NCBI GenBank assembly: GCA_946406115.1
Contig: OX291544.1
Location: 4,278,001-4,342,000, forward strand
Direction: 5' to 3'
Length of the DNA stretch: 64,000 nucleotides
DNA from: Apoda limacodes
Lineage: Eukaryota; Arthropoda; Insecta; Lepidoptera; Limacodidae
In this document: one piece after another, positions 12,144 through 23,584 of the stretch
Numbering within the stretch: the first letter of the stretch is position 1
Layout of the letters: every line of letters begins with the position of its first letter
Made by a program: the position numbers and the translations under genes
The notes under the pieces: model-generated
Told to the model about the DNA's origin: nothing
The model's input: the letters and a program-made list of their open reading frames with translations, nothing else
Database searches by the model: none

Positions 12144-12525
12144 CTTTAATGTCCGACTCGCTTTTACGAGGAAAGGTCACGCCGCTTGCTTGAAAGGTCG
12201 CCGACGTTTTAGGCTGGTCGCGCTTCACATACGCCTGTAAGGATAGGTTTAGTTCAGGATAGGCTGTAAGGGCAGTTTAGTGTTTACGCTCGCCGTTAGA
12301 GCGGCTTGAACGCACAGACAAGCTAAACGTGTCATGTTCACAAACGTCTAATTGCTCTTAAACTAAGCTAATTCTCTTATATTGTTCATATAAAATGTAG
12401 TTCGCTTTTTTATCATTTAACATAATAAACAAATAATAGATCGGATTCTGCTTGTAAAAACTTGAAACAAATTCAGAGATAAATAAAGAAATGAAATCCT
12501 ATTAGATTGATTTTTTATTAGATTT
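12144..12525. other. Unassigned, moderately GC-rich then AT-rich
   Basis: 12150-12330 (GTCCGACTCGCTTTTACGAG, AAAGGTCACGCCGCTTGC, GTTTACGCTCGCCGTTAGAG) reads like the 3' part of an unclassified retroelement followed by AT-rich DNA, but I cannot match it to another copy in this window. No gene. Confidence 0.3.
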
Positions 12526-12600
12526 CTAAAGGGTCAGCAACGCGCGAGTGATCCCCCTGGTGTTGCAAGCGTCCATAGGCTAAGTAGTGTTAACTCTCTT
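12526..12600 (+). repeat. Jockey/CR1-type LINE 3' end, short fragment
   Basis: TTTCTAAAGGGTCAGCAACG, CGCGAGTGATCCCCCTGG and GTTGCAAGCGTCCATAGGCT correspond to the 3' end of the LINE family seen at 14280-14390 and, inverted, at 21780-21910. Only about 75 bp survives. Confidence 0.7.
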
Positions 12601-14040
12601 TTTATACCTAAGACATCAAAGCTACTACCATATTAGTAGTTATACTAGCAGCTTGTCTCGAAAAGTACTTTTTCAACCCACTTGCTCATAAAGAAGCCTT
12701 TACTGCACCGTTTTCAGCATCTTAATAATGACCGCACAAATGCCTTTTACTTAAAAGATTTTTCTTTAAAATTTTTCAACACGATTGCTCATAAAGCAGC
12801 CTTTATTGTACACACAAACTGTAAACCATTAGATATTAATACTTTAACACTAATATATGTATGTACTGCCCTGCAAGTGTGTTCAACCTTCAACAGTCAT
12901 ATTACTCGAGAGCTCTATTCATGCTGAATTGCAACCCACAACCTGGTCTGTAATGAGTACTTAATAATTGAAGTACATGCAACATAATAACGCGGCAAAC
13001 CGTACTGAAAAATGAATTGTGACACGCTCTCGATAGATGGTGTTGATTGACGATAGGACTCATGCACTAAAAATAAAAAAAAACAGATGGCGCTTCTTGT
13101 AGAACAATAGTTATATTTTCCTGCGTTATTTGCTTAAAATTTGCTTACCTGTTTATTTATTTTTTTATTAATAAAAGTAATCAGATACTGATAATAATAA
13201 AAAGCGTAGTGTTAAAAATCCTTTATCCACGTAATTATATTTATATTTGACACAATTGCTAAATTTTTTTTTCTAGTCGTATAAAAATAATTGTATGCAA
13301 TTGCACGAAATTTGTCGTTTCGTCACTCTTAATTTGCTACTGTGCACAAACTACGTCTCATGTTAAAAATACAGCAACAATAAAATTTCATAAATAGCTA
13401 AATACTACAACATCAAAAACCTATGTTCACTGGAAGACGACATCAAACCCGTCTAAATATGAAGTAATATAGTTATGTGTTTAATGGCTTATTTATGGTC
13501 AAAACCCTCAATCAGAATGTAAAACTAGAAATTGGACTTTCGCATTGTACCTGTTAAATCAACTGTCTGTAGCTTGCGGCTCAACTTGTATTAGAACGCA
13601 ATAAAAAGTACCATGTGGTAGTATTTACGGTAAAATCACTATAACCATGTGGCGACTATATTAAAATATACGATAAATGCACAGCCTAAACATTGATTTC
13701 ATTCTTATTATTATATTATCATGTAATTATTATTATTTAACAGTCGGCCATCGAAAACGTCTAGACATAGCAATCGTAAGGTGCGGGCGGCGGCCTATTT
13801 TGAACGCTTCCGACTTATGTACTTAATGTCCATTTTGAATAGATTTTAATTTATGATCCTGCTAGTCTGCACCCCGAAATTTGCTAAAACTTGCTAAATG
13901 CTTTATAGAAAATGCTAAACTAATACTAAATCAACCCATACGTTGCAAAGAATTCGTGTATAGCGATAAGTATTCATATGACGTTCATTTTCAATGATGG
14001 TCGGTCATATTATTTATTTTTTACCTTAAAATTTTTTGTT
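12601..14040. other. Unassigned AT-rich stretch
   Basis: No recognised gene. Two small motifs of the AGATGGCG type (GATAGATGGTGTT at about 13033 and CAGATGGCGCTT at about 13083) recall family-like CGCCATCT motifs elsewhere in the window (16920, 20830, 30830, 36875). A GC-richer scrap at 13760-13810 has no match. Confidence 0.35.
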
Positions 14041-14390
14041 TTATTACAAAAAGAATTTTGTTTTGCCTCCCTGTGTGTGTTCTACCGCTTGTACAATGGG
14101 ATGTGTTCTCAGGAATTGTCTACCATCGCACCGCTCCATCAGCAGGGAATCCATCCTCACACCTTAGAACCTAAATTGTCACGTACAGTGCGGTTTCAGA
14201 GAATCTTCTTTGTTCTTTGTTGTGGACTAGGGTTAACTCTGAGTACTACAGTATGGGGTTCTTTAAGAAAGAAGTTATTAGATTTATGTAGGGTCGGCAA
14301 CGTGAGATGCCCCAGGTGTTGCAAGCGTCCATAGGCTGCGGTAACCGCTTACCATCCATAAGCTTGTTCGTCACCTTAGTGGTATTAAAA
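14041..14390 (+). pseudogene. Jockey/CR1-type LINE, C-terminus of RT ORF and 3' end
   Basis: Translation gives FASLCVFYRLYNGMCSQEL, then PLHQQGIHPHTLEPKLSRTV and RFQRIF. This is the region downstream of the reverse transcriptase domain in lepidopteran Jockey/CR1-type elements. The frame then breaks, and another frame continues the tail (GSLRKKLLDL). The 3' end GGGTCGGCAACG..TTGCAAGCGTCCATAGGCT..CACCTTAGTGGTATTAAAAAAAA is the family's usual terminus. 5'-truncated, frameshifted, non-functional. Confidence 0.8.
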
Positions 14391-16919
14391 AAAAGAACAT
14401 TATTTTCGTGAAATTTTATAAGATGCGATGAGTTTCTAGATAATTTAATAATTTTTTTGGTGGCTGTAAATTAACACATGAAAAATTACAATCGTCTTAT
14501 TTAAATAGATATTTAAATATTTAGTGAGTATTGTATTGTGCTGTATTTTTATATAAGTACTAACTTATTTAAAATGCGTTATTTCTGTTGTTGTTGGTTT
14601 CTGATTTTTTCTTTACACCCAACGGCCTGCCTACCTAGAAGCCAAAATTTCAAGTTTTTAAGTCACCTGCACAGCTAGTGCAGCACCCATTTGTCAGTCA
14701 AGATAAAATATATATTCATGTTCCAAATTTGAGACTAAATAATTGGGAGTCCCTAAAAGACACAAAATTCCAAACGTGAAGGTCAAATACATTTTAAGCC
14801 ATTGAAGAGTATTTGGATAAGTATCCAATCCTGCTAAAAACTCATAGTTTTAATAAATCTGCTGTAAAGAGCTAAAATCGCAGGCTCCTGCTAAATCTGG
14901 TCACACAGCGCAGGTTTTCACATATGGCTTATCGGTAGCTATCTAGCCAGTCATATGTTTGGTTGCGGTGGCGCTGGCTGATGGTGGATAACCAACTTGA
15001 TAAATGAAGTAAATGTTTGGGCTGTGATAAATTCATACCGAAAATCAGTAAAAATATGACTAGAATTTTATTTAATTTCAAGAGATTAAACATTTAAAAC
15101 TGTGTTTAATTGTGATAAGAAAACCATATTATTTAACTACAGATTTATATAACATAACACAAAGTTTAAGTTTATGTACACTGTAAAAAATATGGTATAA
15201 ATAAAAATAGCTGCATAAATTATTCGAAGGCAATTAAAAATTATGTCTTGTAATGTAAATCTGTGTAATTTAAGACTTTCGTGGTTACAATTTTAACGTT
15301 AAATAAATACTCTAATAAAGAGTCGGAATTTTTGTTTTTCGTTTCTCAACACTGTAGAACGGCTTAAAGAATGTTTGCAGACGCTAAGTGTGCGGTGACG
15401 CTTATGTACAGACCAGCGGAGAGCTATTCTTGTGGTGGTAATGGACTCTGTTGAAACCTGAAACAGTTTGTGGCATTTATCTTTTTTGTTCCTGAATGCT
15501 GTTACATTCTTGTTCATCTTTTTAAATTACGATAAGGATCAAAGTTTAATAAAATTAAAAGTGTATTAAATAATTAATTAAAAGTGTAAGTTAATACATC
15601 GATATATCGTATGATGATTTTGATTTAATATAGGTCACATGCTAAATTTTAATTTCGTTGCAAACGTCAGAATATGCGGCATATACCACCGTATCCTTTG
15701 ATTACATTGACTTAGAACTTTGAATTTTTCACTGCTTCAAGTGATTGCAGACCTGACTATTTGATAATAAGGGTCTTGATAGACGGACGGACAACAAGGT
15801 GATCCTATATGGCTGCTGTTTTTTCTTGGCAATCAACTTGCAAGCTGTCGGGTTTAGCGTCATAATTTCTTATACGAGTACTAAGAACCTTTGGAAAGAC
15901 AAACCACAGCGTTAGAAAAAGTCAACGCTTTTTATCTACGACTAACTTGACTGGACTATGAGGAAATAATTTCTTAGTAGACATGTCAGTGGACATGAGT
16001 GAAAAAATTGTGAGCTTTAACAATGACCTGACACTAAAGATGGACAAATATGATGACTTGTTTGGTTGATATCCTGGGTTTTGTCATAAATAATCTTTAA
16101 AAAGTAATAAATAAATAATTGTTAAGATTGAAAGCAACATATTAAGATTTATAAGATTTAAGGTAGAGCCAAAAAATAAAGAAAAGATAAATTGCCAAAA
16201 GAAATACTGAAGCAAAAAGAAAATGGAAACATACGTAAGTGGATTGAATGAATGTTTTTCCATATATGATGAACAGCAAATAGGCTGTATCACCATTTCC
16301 TACTGTATACGAATAGAGAAATTCACGATCTGTCTCCATATTATAAGTAGTATAGTTTTATGAATACAACTTTTTTAAGTTGATCCAACCCGTTCAATTC
16401 CTTCTAGTTAAGGAGATATTAATAGTACGGAACTTTACTAAAAAAAATTACTAGAACCTTCAAACAATTTAACACAGTTACTAAGCAAGCAAAGTATGAA
16501 TTTGAGTTCTTAGAAAAACTCAGAGAATACCTAATATTCTCGCACTTACCGTTAAAGTATCGACCGACCGAGACGCCGTTTCCATGTAATATTCAATAAC
16601 CAGCGCCAAACGTTATAAAATCGATACAGTATTATTCAATTGTTGAAGCCGTAAGGAATAGATTGTATCGTAGTCGTACTAGCGAGGGAAATAGCTTTGC
16701 AAGTGACATTTACAACACAGTAATTTAAACTGACATTTTGTCATGTAGCATTGTTAGTTATTTCTTTGATGTTGATAAAAGGAAATCTAGTTCCTCAATA
16801 GGACTTACATACTTGTAAAATATTTATATTATGGGTACATTGTCTTTTTAAGTGTTGTAAGGAGAAAATTAATGAAAGAAAGAAACGGGAATTGAAGTAG
16901 TGAAAACATCGCCACCGCC
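14391..16919. other. Unassigned stretch
   Basis: No recognised gene. At 15768-15835 GGGTCTTGATAGACGGACGG followed by ACAACAAGGTGATCCTATA is a worn piece of a family A-type tail. The minus-strand frame at 15299-15517 has no recognisable domain. Everything else is AT-rich and unmatched. Confidence 0.35.
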
Positions 16920-16947
16920 AGATGGCGCTAGATATATAGCGCCATCT
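16920..16947. repeat. 11 bp perfect hairpin carrying the AGATGGCGCT motif
   Basis: AGATGGCGCTA (16920-16930), six-base loop, TAGCGCCATCT (16937-16947). The CGCCATCT word recurs in several repeats of this window, so this is likely the two ends of a minimal fold-back or a relic of an element with such termini. Confidence 0.8.
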
Positions 16948-17147
16948 ATTCATAACAAATAAGTATAAAATTGTACTTTACCAACGCTCACCTTGGACGC
17001 ATATTCTGTTAGGAAAAATCAAAACAAAATTTAATCTCTTTAAAAAATTGTCAAAGCATTTCATTCAACCCGATGTACTATGAGTAATGTTATTAAGTGT
17101 TTGAAAATTTTAACGATTCTTTGCAGAAATATTTAATACAATTTAAT

Positions 17148-17300
17148 TTTTTAGGGTTATGTAGTTGAACAAGAACCCCTTACACTTCTAGTTACAATTT
17201 GTCATCTGCTTGTCCGTTTGGCGGTCAGACATTTTATTCAAAGTCTGTTTAAGAGCTTTTTTAGAAATTTTGCATTTATAACCTTAGGAGTGTCAGAGAT
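17148..17300 (+). repeat. Repeat fragment related to family A (AGGGTT..GTAGTTGAAC type)
   Basis: TAGGGTTATGTAGTTGAAC, AAGAACCCCTTACACTTC, GTCATCTGCTTGTCCGTTTG and GCGGTCAGAC match the order of a common lepidopteran repeat (AGGGTTCCGTAGTCAA, GGAACCCTTATAGTTTC, then CTGTCTGTCCGTCCG). A decayed partial copy without coding content. Confidence 0.5.
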
Positions 17301-17389
17301 ATTACGAATACGTTCCTTACATTCCGTCTCCGTGCCGGGCAGAAACCAGAGTAGTCGTCAGAACAACTTTAAAATTAAAAAATAGTAAC

Positions 17390-17470
17390 AATATTGGTTT
17401 GAAATTAAACCTGGGATCTGTGACATGTCAGCCCAACGTTTTACCACTGCCACTCAGTCCTCAATAAGGG
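17390..17470 (-). repeat. tRNA-derived SINE head, degenerate
   Basis: On the minus strand GAGTGGCAGTGGTAAAACG, TTGGGCTGACATGTCACAG and ATCCCAGGTTTAATTTCAAA have the spacing of a tRNA-like region: TGGCAGTGGTAAAACG resembles a box A and GGTTTAATTTC a box B. The folding is poor and no amino acid identity can be assigned, so this is a SINE relic and not a tRNA gene. Confidence 0.5.
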
Positions 17471-17569
17471 TAAGAGTTCATTGTACACATTTATTTTATA
17501 TTGACTACTATACTTATTACGTCTCTGGTTTTTCATTTTACCACTTATCACTAGACAGCTCATGAATCA

Positions 17570-17670
17570 CAGGAAAGCCATCTTAGTCCAGACTCCACAT
17601 ACTATATCAGAAGCTGTGTAGTTACGATGAGCCCACGACTACTCTAGGGCAGGTCACGCAGGGGTGAAGT
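17570..17670 (+). repeat. Family H dispersed repeat, copy 3 (diverged)
   Basis: AAAGCCATCTTAGTCCAGAC, TATATCAGAAGCTGTGTAG and ACGATGAGCCCACGACTAC line up with 10130-10225. More diverged than the other two copies. Confidence 0.5.
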
Positions 17671-17875
17671 GATCGGTGAAAAAAGGAGGTTTTGTAACCA
17701 AACCTAAGGAAATTGTGATTTTGAATCTATTTCTGTTGTCTGTTTAGTCGGACAAAACGCAAAACTACTAAACAAATTTAAATGAAACTTAATAAATAGA
17801 ATAAAAAAAAATTTAATTTAAAAAAATATATTTAGCAAAATAAGAATATGGTGGATTGGAAATAATCCGTTTTGG

Positions 17876-18030
17876 GGTAGCGACGGCGGCGCCAGGCTAG
17901 GCGCGTGTGTTAGTGCGGCTGTCTCATTATGCGTCCTACCGGCTGAGTCTCTGTGGTTGTGTCAACGTGCCGACGCCGACACCGACGACGAGCTAACTTT
18001 GGAGTTGTTACATGTTCTTTATGAAGGTAA
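17876..18030 (+). promoter_or_regulatory. GC-rich block, candidate promoter/first exon
   Basis: The block contains TAGCGACGGCGGCGCCAGGC, GCGCGTGTGTTAGTGCGGC, TGCGTCCTACCGGCTGAG and CGTGCCGACGCCGACACCG, with many CpG, inside otherwise AT-rich DNA. TCATTATGCG could serve as an initiator-like element and TTTATGAAG|GTAATC near 18027 as a splice donor. I see no matching repeat. It could be a 5' untranslated first exon of a gene lying mostly outside the window, but a GC-rich repeat fragment is also possible. Confidence 0.3.
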
Positions 18031-18555
18031 TCTCGAAAATTTAAGACTTGCGAACTATCTGCATACACGTTTGGGGTAAAATTACAGAAAATCAGTAACT
18101 TTTGTTCACAGATAAAAATATTCTAACTTGTAAATTTCAAGGATTGAATTAAATATTTGCAAATCAACATTTTATGGTTAAAATTTTCTATATCTATAAG
18201 TATTTTTAATTTATGTATTTAGAATATAATGAATTAACTACAATATGTTGTACATAACTAGTTGAACCTCGTGGTACCTGCGGAAGGACATATTCCCATG
18301 GGAAGTTTTAATCCAGATAAAAGCATTCTTTGTTATTTTCCTACTACATCTATTTCATTGCAACAAATCAAGTCAATTGTTGCACAGCTACGACATGCAA
18401 AAAAGTACTCAGCAAAAGAATTATTTAGAAGTTTCGATTAAGATAGAGTATTTTTATTAGCCCAATGCGCAAGTCTAAAGGCTTTGTTTAAATTTTAGTG
18501 CACATTGAGTTGGTACCAACAACTAAATCTATTTTTACTATATTTTAGAGATACA

Positions 18556-18700
18556 TTTTATACGAATCCCGAGCATAGCGAGGGATTTTATGGTAGAATC
18601 TGGAGCACAGCGAGGGATTCAAAGGACAGCGCACGAGGTAAAATAATTTTGCAACCCAGTGATACGCCCTACTTTTTATAACCCTTTACAAGAAAAGAGA
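18556..18700 (+). repeat. GAATCCCGAGC repeat with internal duplication
   Basis: GAATCCCGAGCATAGCGAGG is followed about 33 bp later by GAATCTGGAGCACAGCGAGG, then AGGACAGCGCACGAGGTAA. This is a lepidopteran repeat type with a doubled head. A worn piece of a similar sort is visible at about 27680-27730 (AGGATTCTATAATAGAG, TGAGCAAAGTGGAGATTC). Confidence 0.55.
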
Positions 18701-19825
18701 TAAGTGTAACTTATAAACAAGAATTGTTCATTTATTTATATCATTATCACTAATTACGGACTATTATTTTTTATAAAACCATCATCATAAATACGAATTT
18801 GAGTAAACAATTACAGCAGAATACATTTCACGCGGTTTTTACTTTTATTTTATTGGGTCCGCGCGACCAGACAGTTTTATTATACAGCTAGTTACTTTTT
18901 CATACAATGTTCTTGATCGATCTCTTTGGTGATTGGAACATTTACCAGCAATATATATAATATAGAACACCGACCAGCTCTTTTTGAATAGATGTGATAA
19001 AAAGTTACATTATTGGGTATATGGTATATGCGGTTAAAATATAATATTAATAAGGTTAACATTCACACTGACCATACCAATTTTACACTGTAAAGTTTTT
19101 ATTACAATCTTATAAAATTTCATAAAATTTATATTTTGCTATGATATTTCCAAAGTAAAAAAATCAACAGCACAAAGCGCAATTAGTTGCTGAATGAATT
19201 TGAGTGATAACACGCATATTTTATTACTTGCGTCAAATTTAAATTTACTTTAGTTTACAAAATATGGAGCTTTTTAATAGTCCCAATGGTTACTAATACT
19301 AAAATATTACTTCCTAATGTCGAACATAAAATCGAACGAGTGCCATTCGAGAACCAAGCGGACACTGGCGGGCACAAATAAATAGCTCGTAGGAGACAGT
19401 TAATGTCTTTATAGAGTTGCTGGACAGTGTTAAACAGCCTTAATACGTCTTACCTAGAACTAATGCATTTACTTTATTAGCATAAGAACAAATATCAGCC
19501 TTCGATGGTACCCTTAGCACGTTTCGTTCTAACGGTACGCCTGAATGTGTGCTGGCAAACTCCATAAAGTTCTACATTTTTGTGTTGCATATTTTTTTTG
19601 AACTTTTTTTTAATGATTTCACTTCCTTATATAAACCATTGATTTATCTATTTCTGTGGTAAGAAATACAAAAATCATGGAAACCATGACGAACCGGGAT
19701 TAAATTATTACTACACTAATTTTTAATTTATGAGTTGGTTTTACAAAAAAATCCTGAACTAACCACATTTCATTCTTTATAAATGTTTTGGCAAAGAAAT
19801 CTTTAAGGTCAAGCTAAGTATTATT
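18701..19825. other. Unassigned AT-rich stretch
   Basis: No gene or repeat recognised. Confidence 0.35.
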
Positions 19826-20055
19826 TACTTTGCAATTTTGGAAAAGCATAGCCATGATAGAAAGCACTTTAAGCCTTTACAAAAAATGATTTTTTAATGA
19901 TACTAAATTTATAATAAACTATTAATTTATTTCTTGCATTTTAATAAAAACATTTGTAAGTGTATGTATAGCTGCACTACTCACGCACGCTAAGTTACAT
20001 ATCGCCTCGTTCTTGCTGTTACTCAAGTTTTCTGTCATCTAAAACTGCCTCTTAA
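19826..20055 (+). repeat. Family G2 TTAA-ended repeat, copy 1
   Basis: AAAGCATAGCCATGATAGAA, TGCACTACTCACGCACGC, TAAGTTACATATCGC and ACTGCCTCTTAA reappear in the same order at 44426-44642. Both copies end ACTGCCTC followed by TTAA. The left end is not clear. Non-coding. Confidence 0.65.
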
Positions 20056-20583
20056 GGCTAGGGTATAGGCTAGACTGCGAAAATACGCCGTTTTTGTGCA
20101 AATTTTGTGGCTAAACTATAGCATCTAAAGCATTGAATATATGTTAATATATAAATATATGTTATAAAACTTGCTTTTGTCTAGTGCATTACCTTACTGA
20201 ATGATTTTCATTTATTGTATTTAATGCAATAAAAACTCTTTTATTGACCATTGTTTCAACAATTGTGCAAATTATTAAAGCATGTTTTGCATTTGCTTGT
20301 AATGAAAGTTGGTTAAATAATTGGAATAGCTTGTTATCTAGTGCATAGACTCTAAGTTGTAGCGAAAAGTCAAAAAATGTGACTACAAAACGGTAATAAC
20401 GTTAAATTCCATACAAATAATTTAAAGTTTCAAGGCGTCATTACGGTATAAATTACTTAAGAAGTATATAACATATATACTTCATAGTAATGTATATGAC
20501 ATTATCTAATGATTCATAGCACATTTACATACACAACGTTAGAATTACAGAAATTAGCTTTCTGGCCTATATCGCCCTCTTAA
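20052..20583 (+). mobile_element. Family F element, copy 2, flanked by TTAA (MITE-like)
   Basis: This ~524 bp element lies between TTAA at 20052-20055 and TTAA at 20580-20583. Its ends, GGCTAGGGTATAGGC on the left and GCCTATATCGCCCTC on the right, are imperfectly inverted (sharing GCCTATA and CCCT). The interior from 20077 matches 11158-11650. TTAA target duplication with short inverted ends is the signature of piggyBac-type elements, and the lack of an open frame would make this a non-autonomous member. It sits exactly at the TTAA end of the preceding repeat. Confidence 0.55.
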
Positions 20584-20624
20584 GGTAATACAACTGAGTA
20601 GGTATATCAAATTTAGCTTTTTAT

Positions 20625-20885
20625 CGTAATGACCGTAATTCTAATTTAGTATGCCGTGGGTTTCGGGGACGATAAATCGGTCTAGCTAGGTTTGTTTTTT
20701 AGAAAACGTCGTTTTATCCGTGTTTTCAGGCAATGGTAAACTTAAATATTACTCTTCTTGACATCTATTGGCGAGTAGGAATACTATTATTTTTACCGCC
20801 ACAGTAACAGTAAAGTTACTTGACAATAGATGGCGTCGTTAAAAAAAAATTAGCAAAGCTCGGTCCTTCAGGTACTAAGTATTGA
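20625..20885 (+). repeat. Dispersed repeat with CGCCATCTATTG motif, copy 1
   Basis: TTTAGTATGCCGTGGGTTTC, AAACGTCGTTTTATCCGTG, TTTTCAGGCAATG, GACATCTATTGGCGAGTAGG, TTGACAATAGATGGCGTCG. The reverse complement of all these blocks is found in reverse order at 30785-31008. Non-coding, probably a short non-autonomous transposon. Confidence 0.75.
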
Positions 20886-21054
20886 ATTGTTTTTTCTAAA
20901 ATTTTGTACTAACGATGTAAATCATATTTCGTAAAACAGTATTTGGATTTGAAACAGTTAATGGAATTTGACTTAATTTCTGTTATCCAATTCAAATAAA
21001 ATTTTACATGCAGCGTATTCACACACAGCCTTGATTCTAATAATACACTAAAAT

Positions 21055-21155
21055 TGTAGTCTCAGCTGTTGTTGTAAATACGGGACAAAGGCCTCTTCTT
21101 AAAGAAGGCTTAGGCGTCGTATTGGCCCAGTGCGTATTGGGGACGTTTTCGAGTA
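21055..21155 (+). repeat. Family D related fragment
   Basis: GGGACAAAGGCCTCTTCTTA, AGAAGGCTTAGGCGTCG and TGGCCCAGTGCGTATTGGG match the lepidopteran repeat that carries GGCCTCCTCTC..GGCCCAGTGCGGATTGGG. A partial copy, separate from the LINE tail next to it. Confidence 0.6.
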
Positions 21156-21184
21156 AGTGGCCACTCGGCTATCAGAATTTTCAA

Positions 21185-21245
21185 CCTTTTTTTATATACC
21201 ACTAAGATGGCAAACAAGCTTACGGTCCTATTAAGCTATGGCTTT
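21185..21245 (-). repeat. Jockey/CR1-type LINE 3' terminus, short fragment
   Basis: On the minus strand GACCGTAAGCTTGTTTGCC followed by ATCTTAGTGGTATATAAAAA is the terminus seen at 14350-14390. No body is attached, so it is a severely 5'-truncated insertion. Confidence 0.65.
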
Positions 21246-21769
21246 ACTATTGCTATCATTTAACTCCAAAACCGACCGAAAACATGATTGCCGTTGGACG
21301 TTACTTAACAGTAGGTAACCCATAAACGCCGACAATTTTTCAAATATAATATGTATTGTTCAAAAAAAAAGGAAGTTACTGCAAGTTAATCTGTTCATTG
21401 TAAGTCCCTGATTAAGAGCAGAGTTAAAAGATATGTACTTCTAGCGGATTAATTGGTAGCAAAAATTTAACCGCTGATTTCATTGCTGTTGCTCTTTATC
21501 TTAATTGTGTAGTTAGATTAAGAGTACATTAACAAAAACTTTTTTTTAAATATTTCGCTTACTTTGGAGCGTCATCAGTCTGAAAACATAATTTCAATAT
21601 GTAGGTATTTGACGTTTCCGGTCAATGCAATAACTGCCAATTTCTTATACCTCAATTATTAACTAAGCTATAACTAAGTGTGTTTGTAAATATTTTTTTG
21701 TTTGTGTTGAATGAAACGGTGTTTGTAATTTGTCTGGATGTGTGGGTGTGTGTTAATGTGTTTTTTTAA

Positions 21770-22323
21770 ACCACTTAGGTGGCAATCAATCTTACGGTCC
21801 GCCTGATGATAAGCGGTCATCGTAGCCTACAGACGCTTGCAACACCAGGGGTATCAGTCGCGTGTTGCCAGCCCTTCAGAAATCTAATAACTTCTTTCTT
21901 GATGAACCCGATATTGTAGTCCTTAGAGAAAACCTTGGCGGGAGCTCATTCCACAACCCAAGCGTTCGCGGAAGGAAGTTTCTCTAAACGTTTACGTACG
22001 TTTACGTTTCTCTCGTACGCGGAGAATGAATTCCCTGCTGATGGCGAGCGGTGCAATGTTAGAAAGTAGCCGTGGGCATCATTTCGAACAATTCCTCAGA
22101 AGACATCCCATTATTCAGGCGGTAGAATACACACAGGGAAGCAAGCGAGTTTGGGATCGTCGACAATTCTCACAGCCAGTCGTTGCACTGAGTCAAAAGG
22201 GCCAAGCTGGTTTCCGGGTGTACCCGCCCAGAGATGACAGCAGTACTCCATATGGGGCCAAACCTGCAACTTGTAAAGCAGCACCCTTTGCCCCGATGTG
22301 AAGTACTGAAGTAATTGTTTCAC
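21770..22323 (-). pseudogene. Jockey/CR1-type LINE RT C-terminal region, decayed
   Basis: On the minus strand the translation YFTSGQRVLLYKLQVWPHME, YCCHLWAGTPGNQLGPFDSV, QRLAVRIVDDPKLAC is the conserved region after the RT palm in these LINEs. The frame is lost after DDPKLACFPVC. Downstream, NELPP and the 3' end (CACGCGACTGATACCCC, TTGCCACCTAAGTGGTTTAA) follow. A small local duplication of CGTTTACGTA lies at about 21987-22010. The plus-strand open frame over the same DNA is a shadow. 5'-truncated and dead. Confidence 0.85.
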
Positions 22324-23584
22324 AAAGAGATTTTTAGGAAGTGGTTTTGTTAATTGATTTTAATGTGTATCAAGTATATCTCTATATAGATTCAGATGGT
22401 TCTAGTAATAAACAGTGCACTAATTGTCTTCGTGTTTTTTACCCAACTACTTCCTGTACTTACTACCTTTTTCTTATCGCTAGTTTATCTGGAAAGGAGA
22501 AATCTGTAAAAATGTACGTAGGTGTGGATATTAAAAGGCAGTTGCGACTTTTCGGAACTACAAAAAATATAATTAAATTCTTTCAAAAAAGTTAAATTTT
22601 GTGTTTGTTAAAAATCGACGGAATATTGATGATATGACCTAAAGAAAAATAAAAAACTGAGGTATAAATGAGATTATTTCATCCGCTAGAATTTTTTTTT
22701 CAAAAGAATCCCTAAAATTTTAATTGATACTTTTTTAAACTCTTGGAGCTTAATATTTAGATGAGAAGTAGCGAACTACCCCTAAGGTTGATTTTGGAAT
22801 AGCTTTTAAAAGGTATCCCATGATAAGGACAAAAAAAATTTTCTGCCGACTTCCCTATACAGGGTTTCCTAAATAAATATATTTGTTACTAGAGCGTTAT
22901 AAATAGAAACTTATAGATACCCAGTATTTTTTTTAGATTAAAATTATTTAAAAAAAATGTTTTGCTATAATACGCTTCCGCCTATGACAAATACTACGCG
23001 TCAAGATTAATACAAACTCCTACATACAAGCCCTCTCACAGATAGTTAGGAGTGAAATGTCTTCTTTAAGGTAACAATATATAGACCATTATTGGACGTG
23101 TTTTGTTTTCTTTGGGTCTTGTGACAAACGTGTGGGCAGGCTTAAGTCCTACTTAAGGGGCGACGAGTGTGCCAGAGGAAATAAAGCCTCTCTACTCGTA
23201 CGTTGAAAAGTTCTAGCAAGAAAATATCTACACGGAATAAGTATATAGATTAAGTTATGTAGAACTTTTGAGGAATAAATATTTATAGGCAGCATTATTT
23301 TTTTAAGTTATTATTATCCTAATCAAATACCTGTGGTGAATAATATCCTTTTACATACCAGGCATTAAATAAGTTTTATTAAGATGCCGTCGGCAAACTT
23401 CAAGAATTGTGATAGGTAAGAACGTCAAAAAGTTTTTGACGGACTATTCTTCCGTTTCAACGGTTAGACTCATGTCTTCTTTTAAGGGCTATAGCGTGAA
23501 GTATATACCAATAACCTTCCCTTAGATTTCGGCTATCAAATGCAACAAGTAGTATCAGAGATTGGCGCGTGTAATTAAAAAATA
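22324..23584. other. Unassigned stretch
   Basis: No gene recognised. A GC-richer scrap at 23135-23210 (GTGTGGGCAGGCTTAAGTCC, AAGGGGCGACGAGTGTGCC) is unmatched. The 84-residue frame at 22341-22595 shows no domain. Confidence 0.3.

Noticed and set aside
17390..17470. tRNA gene on the minus strand
   Set aside because: Box A and B-like words exist, but arms do not pair well and no anticodon stem is convincing; SINE relic is more likely.
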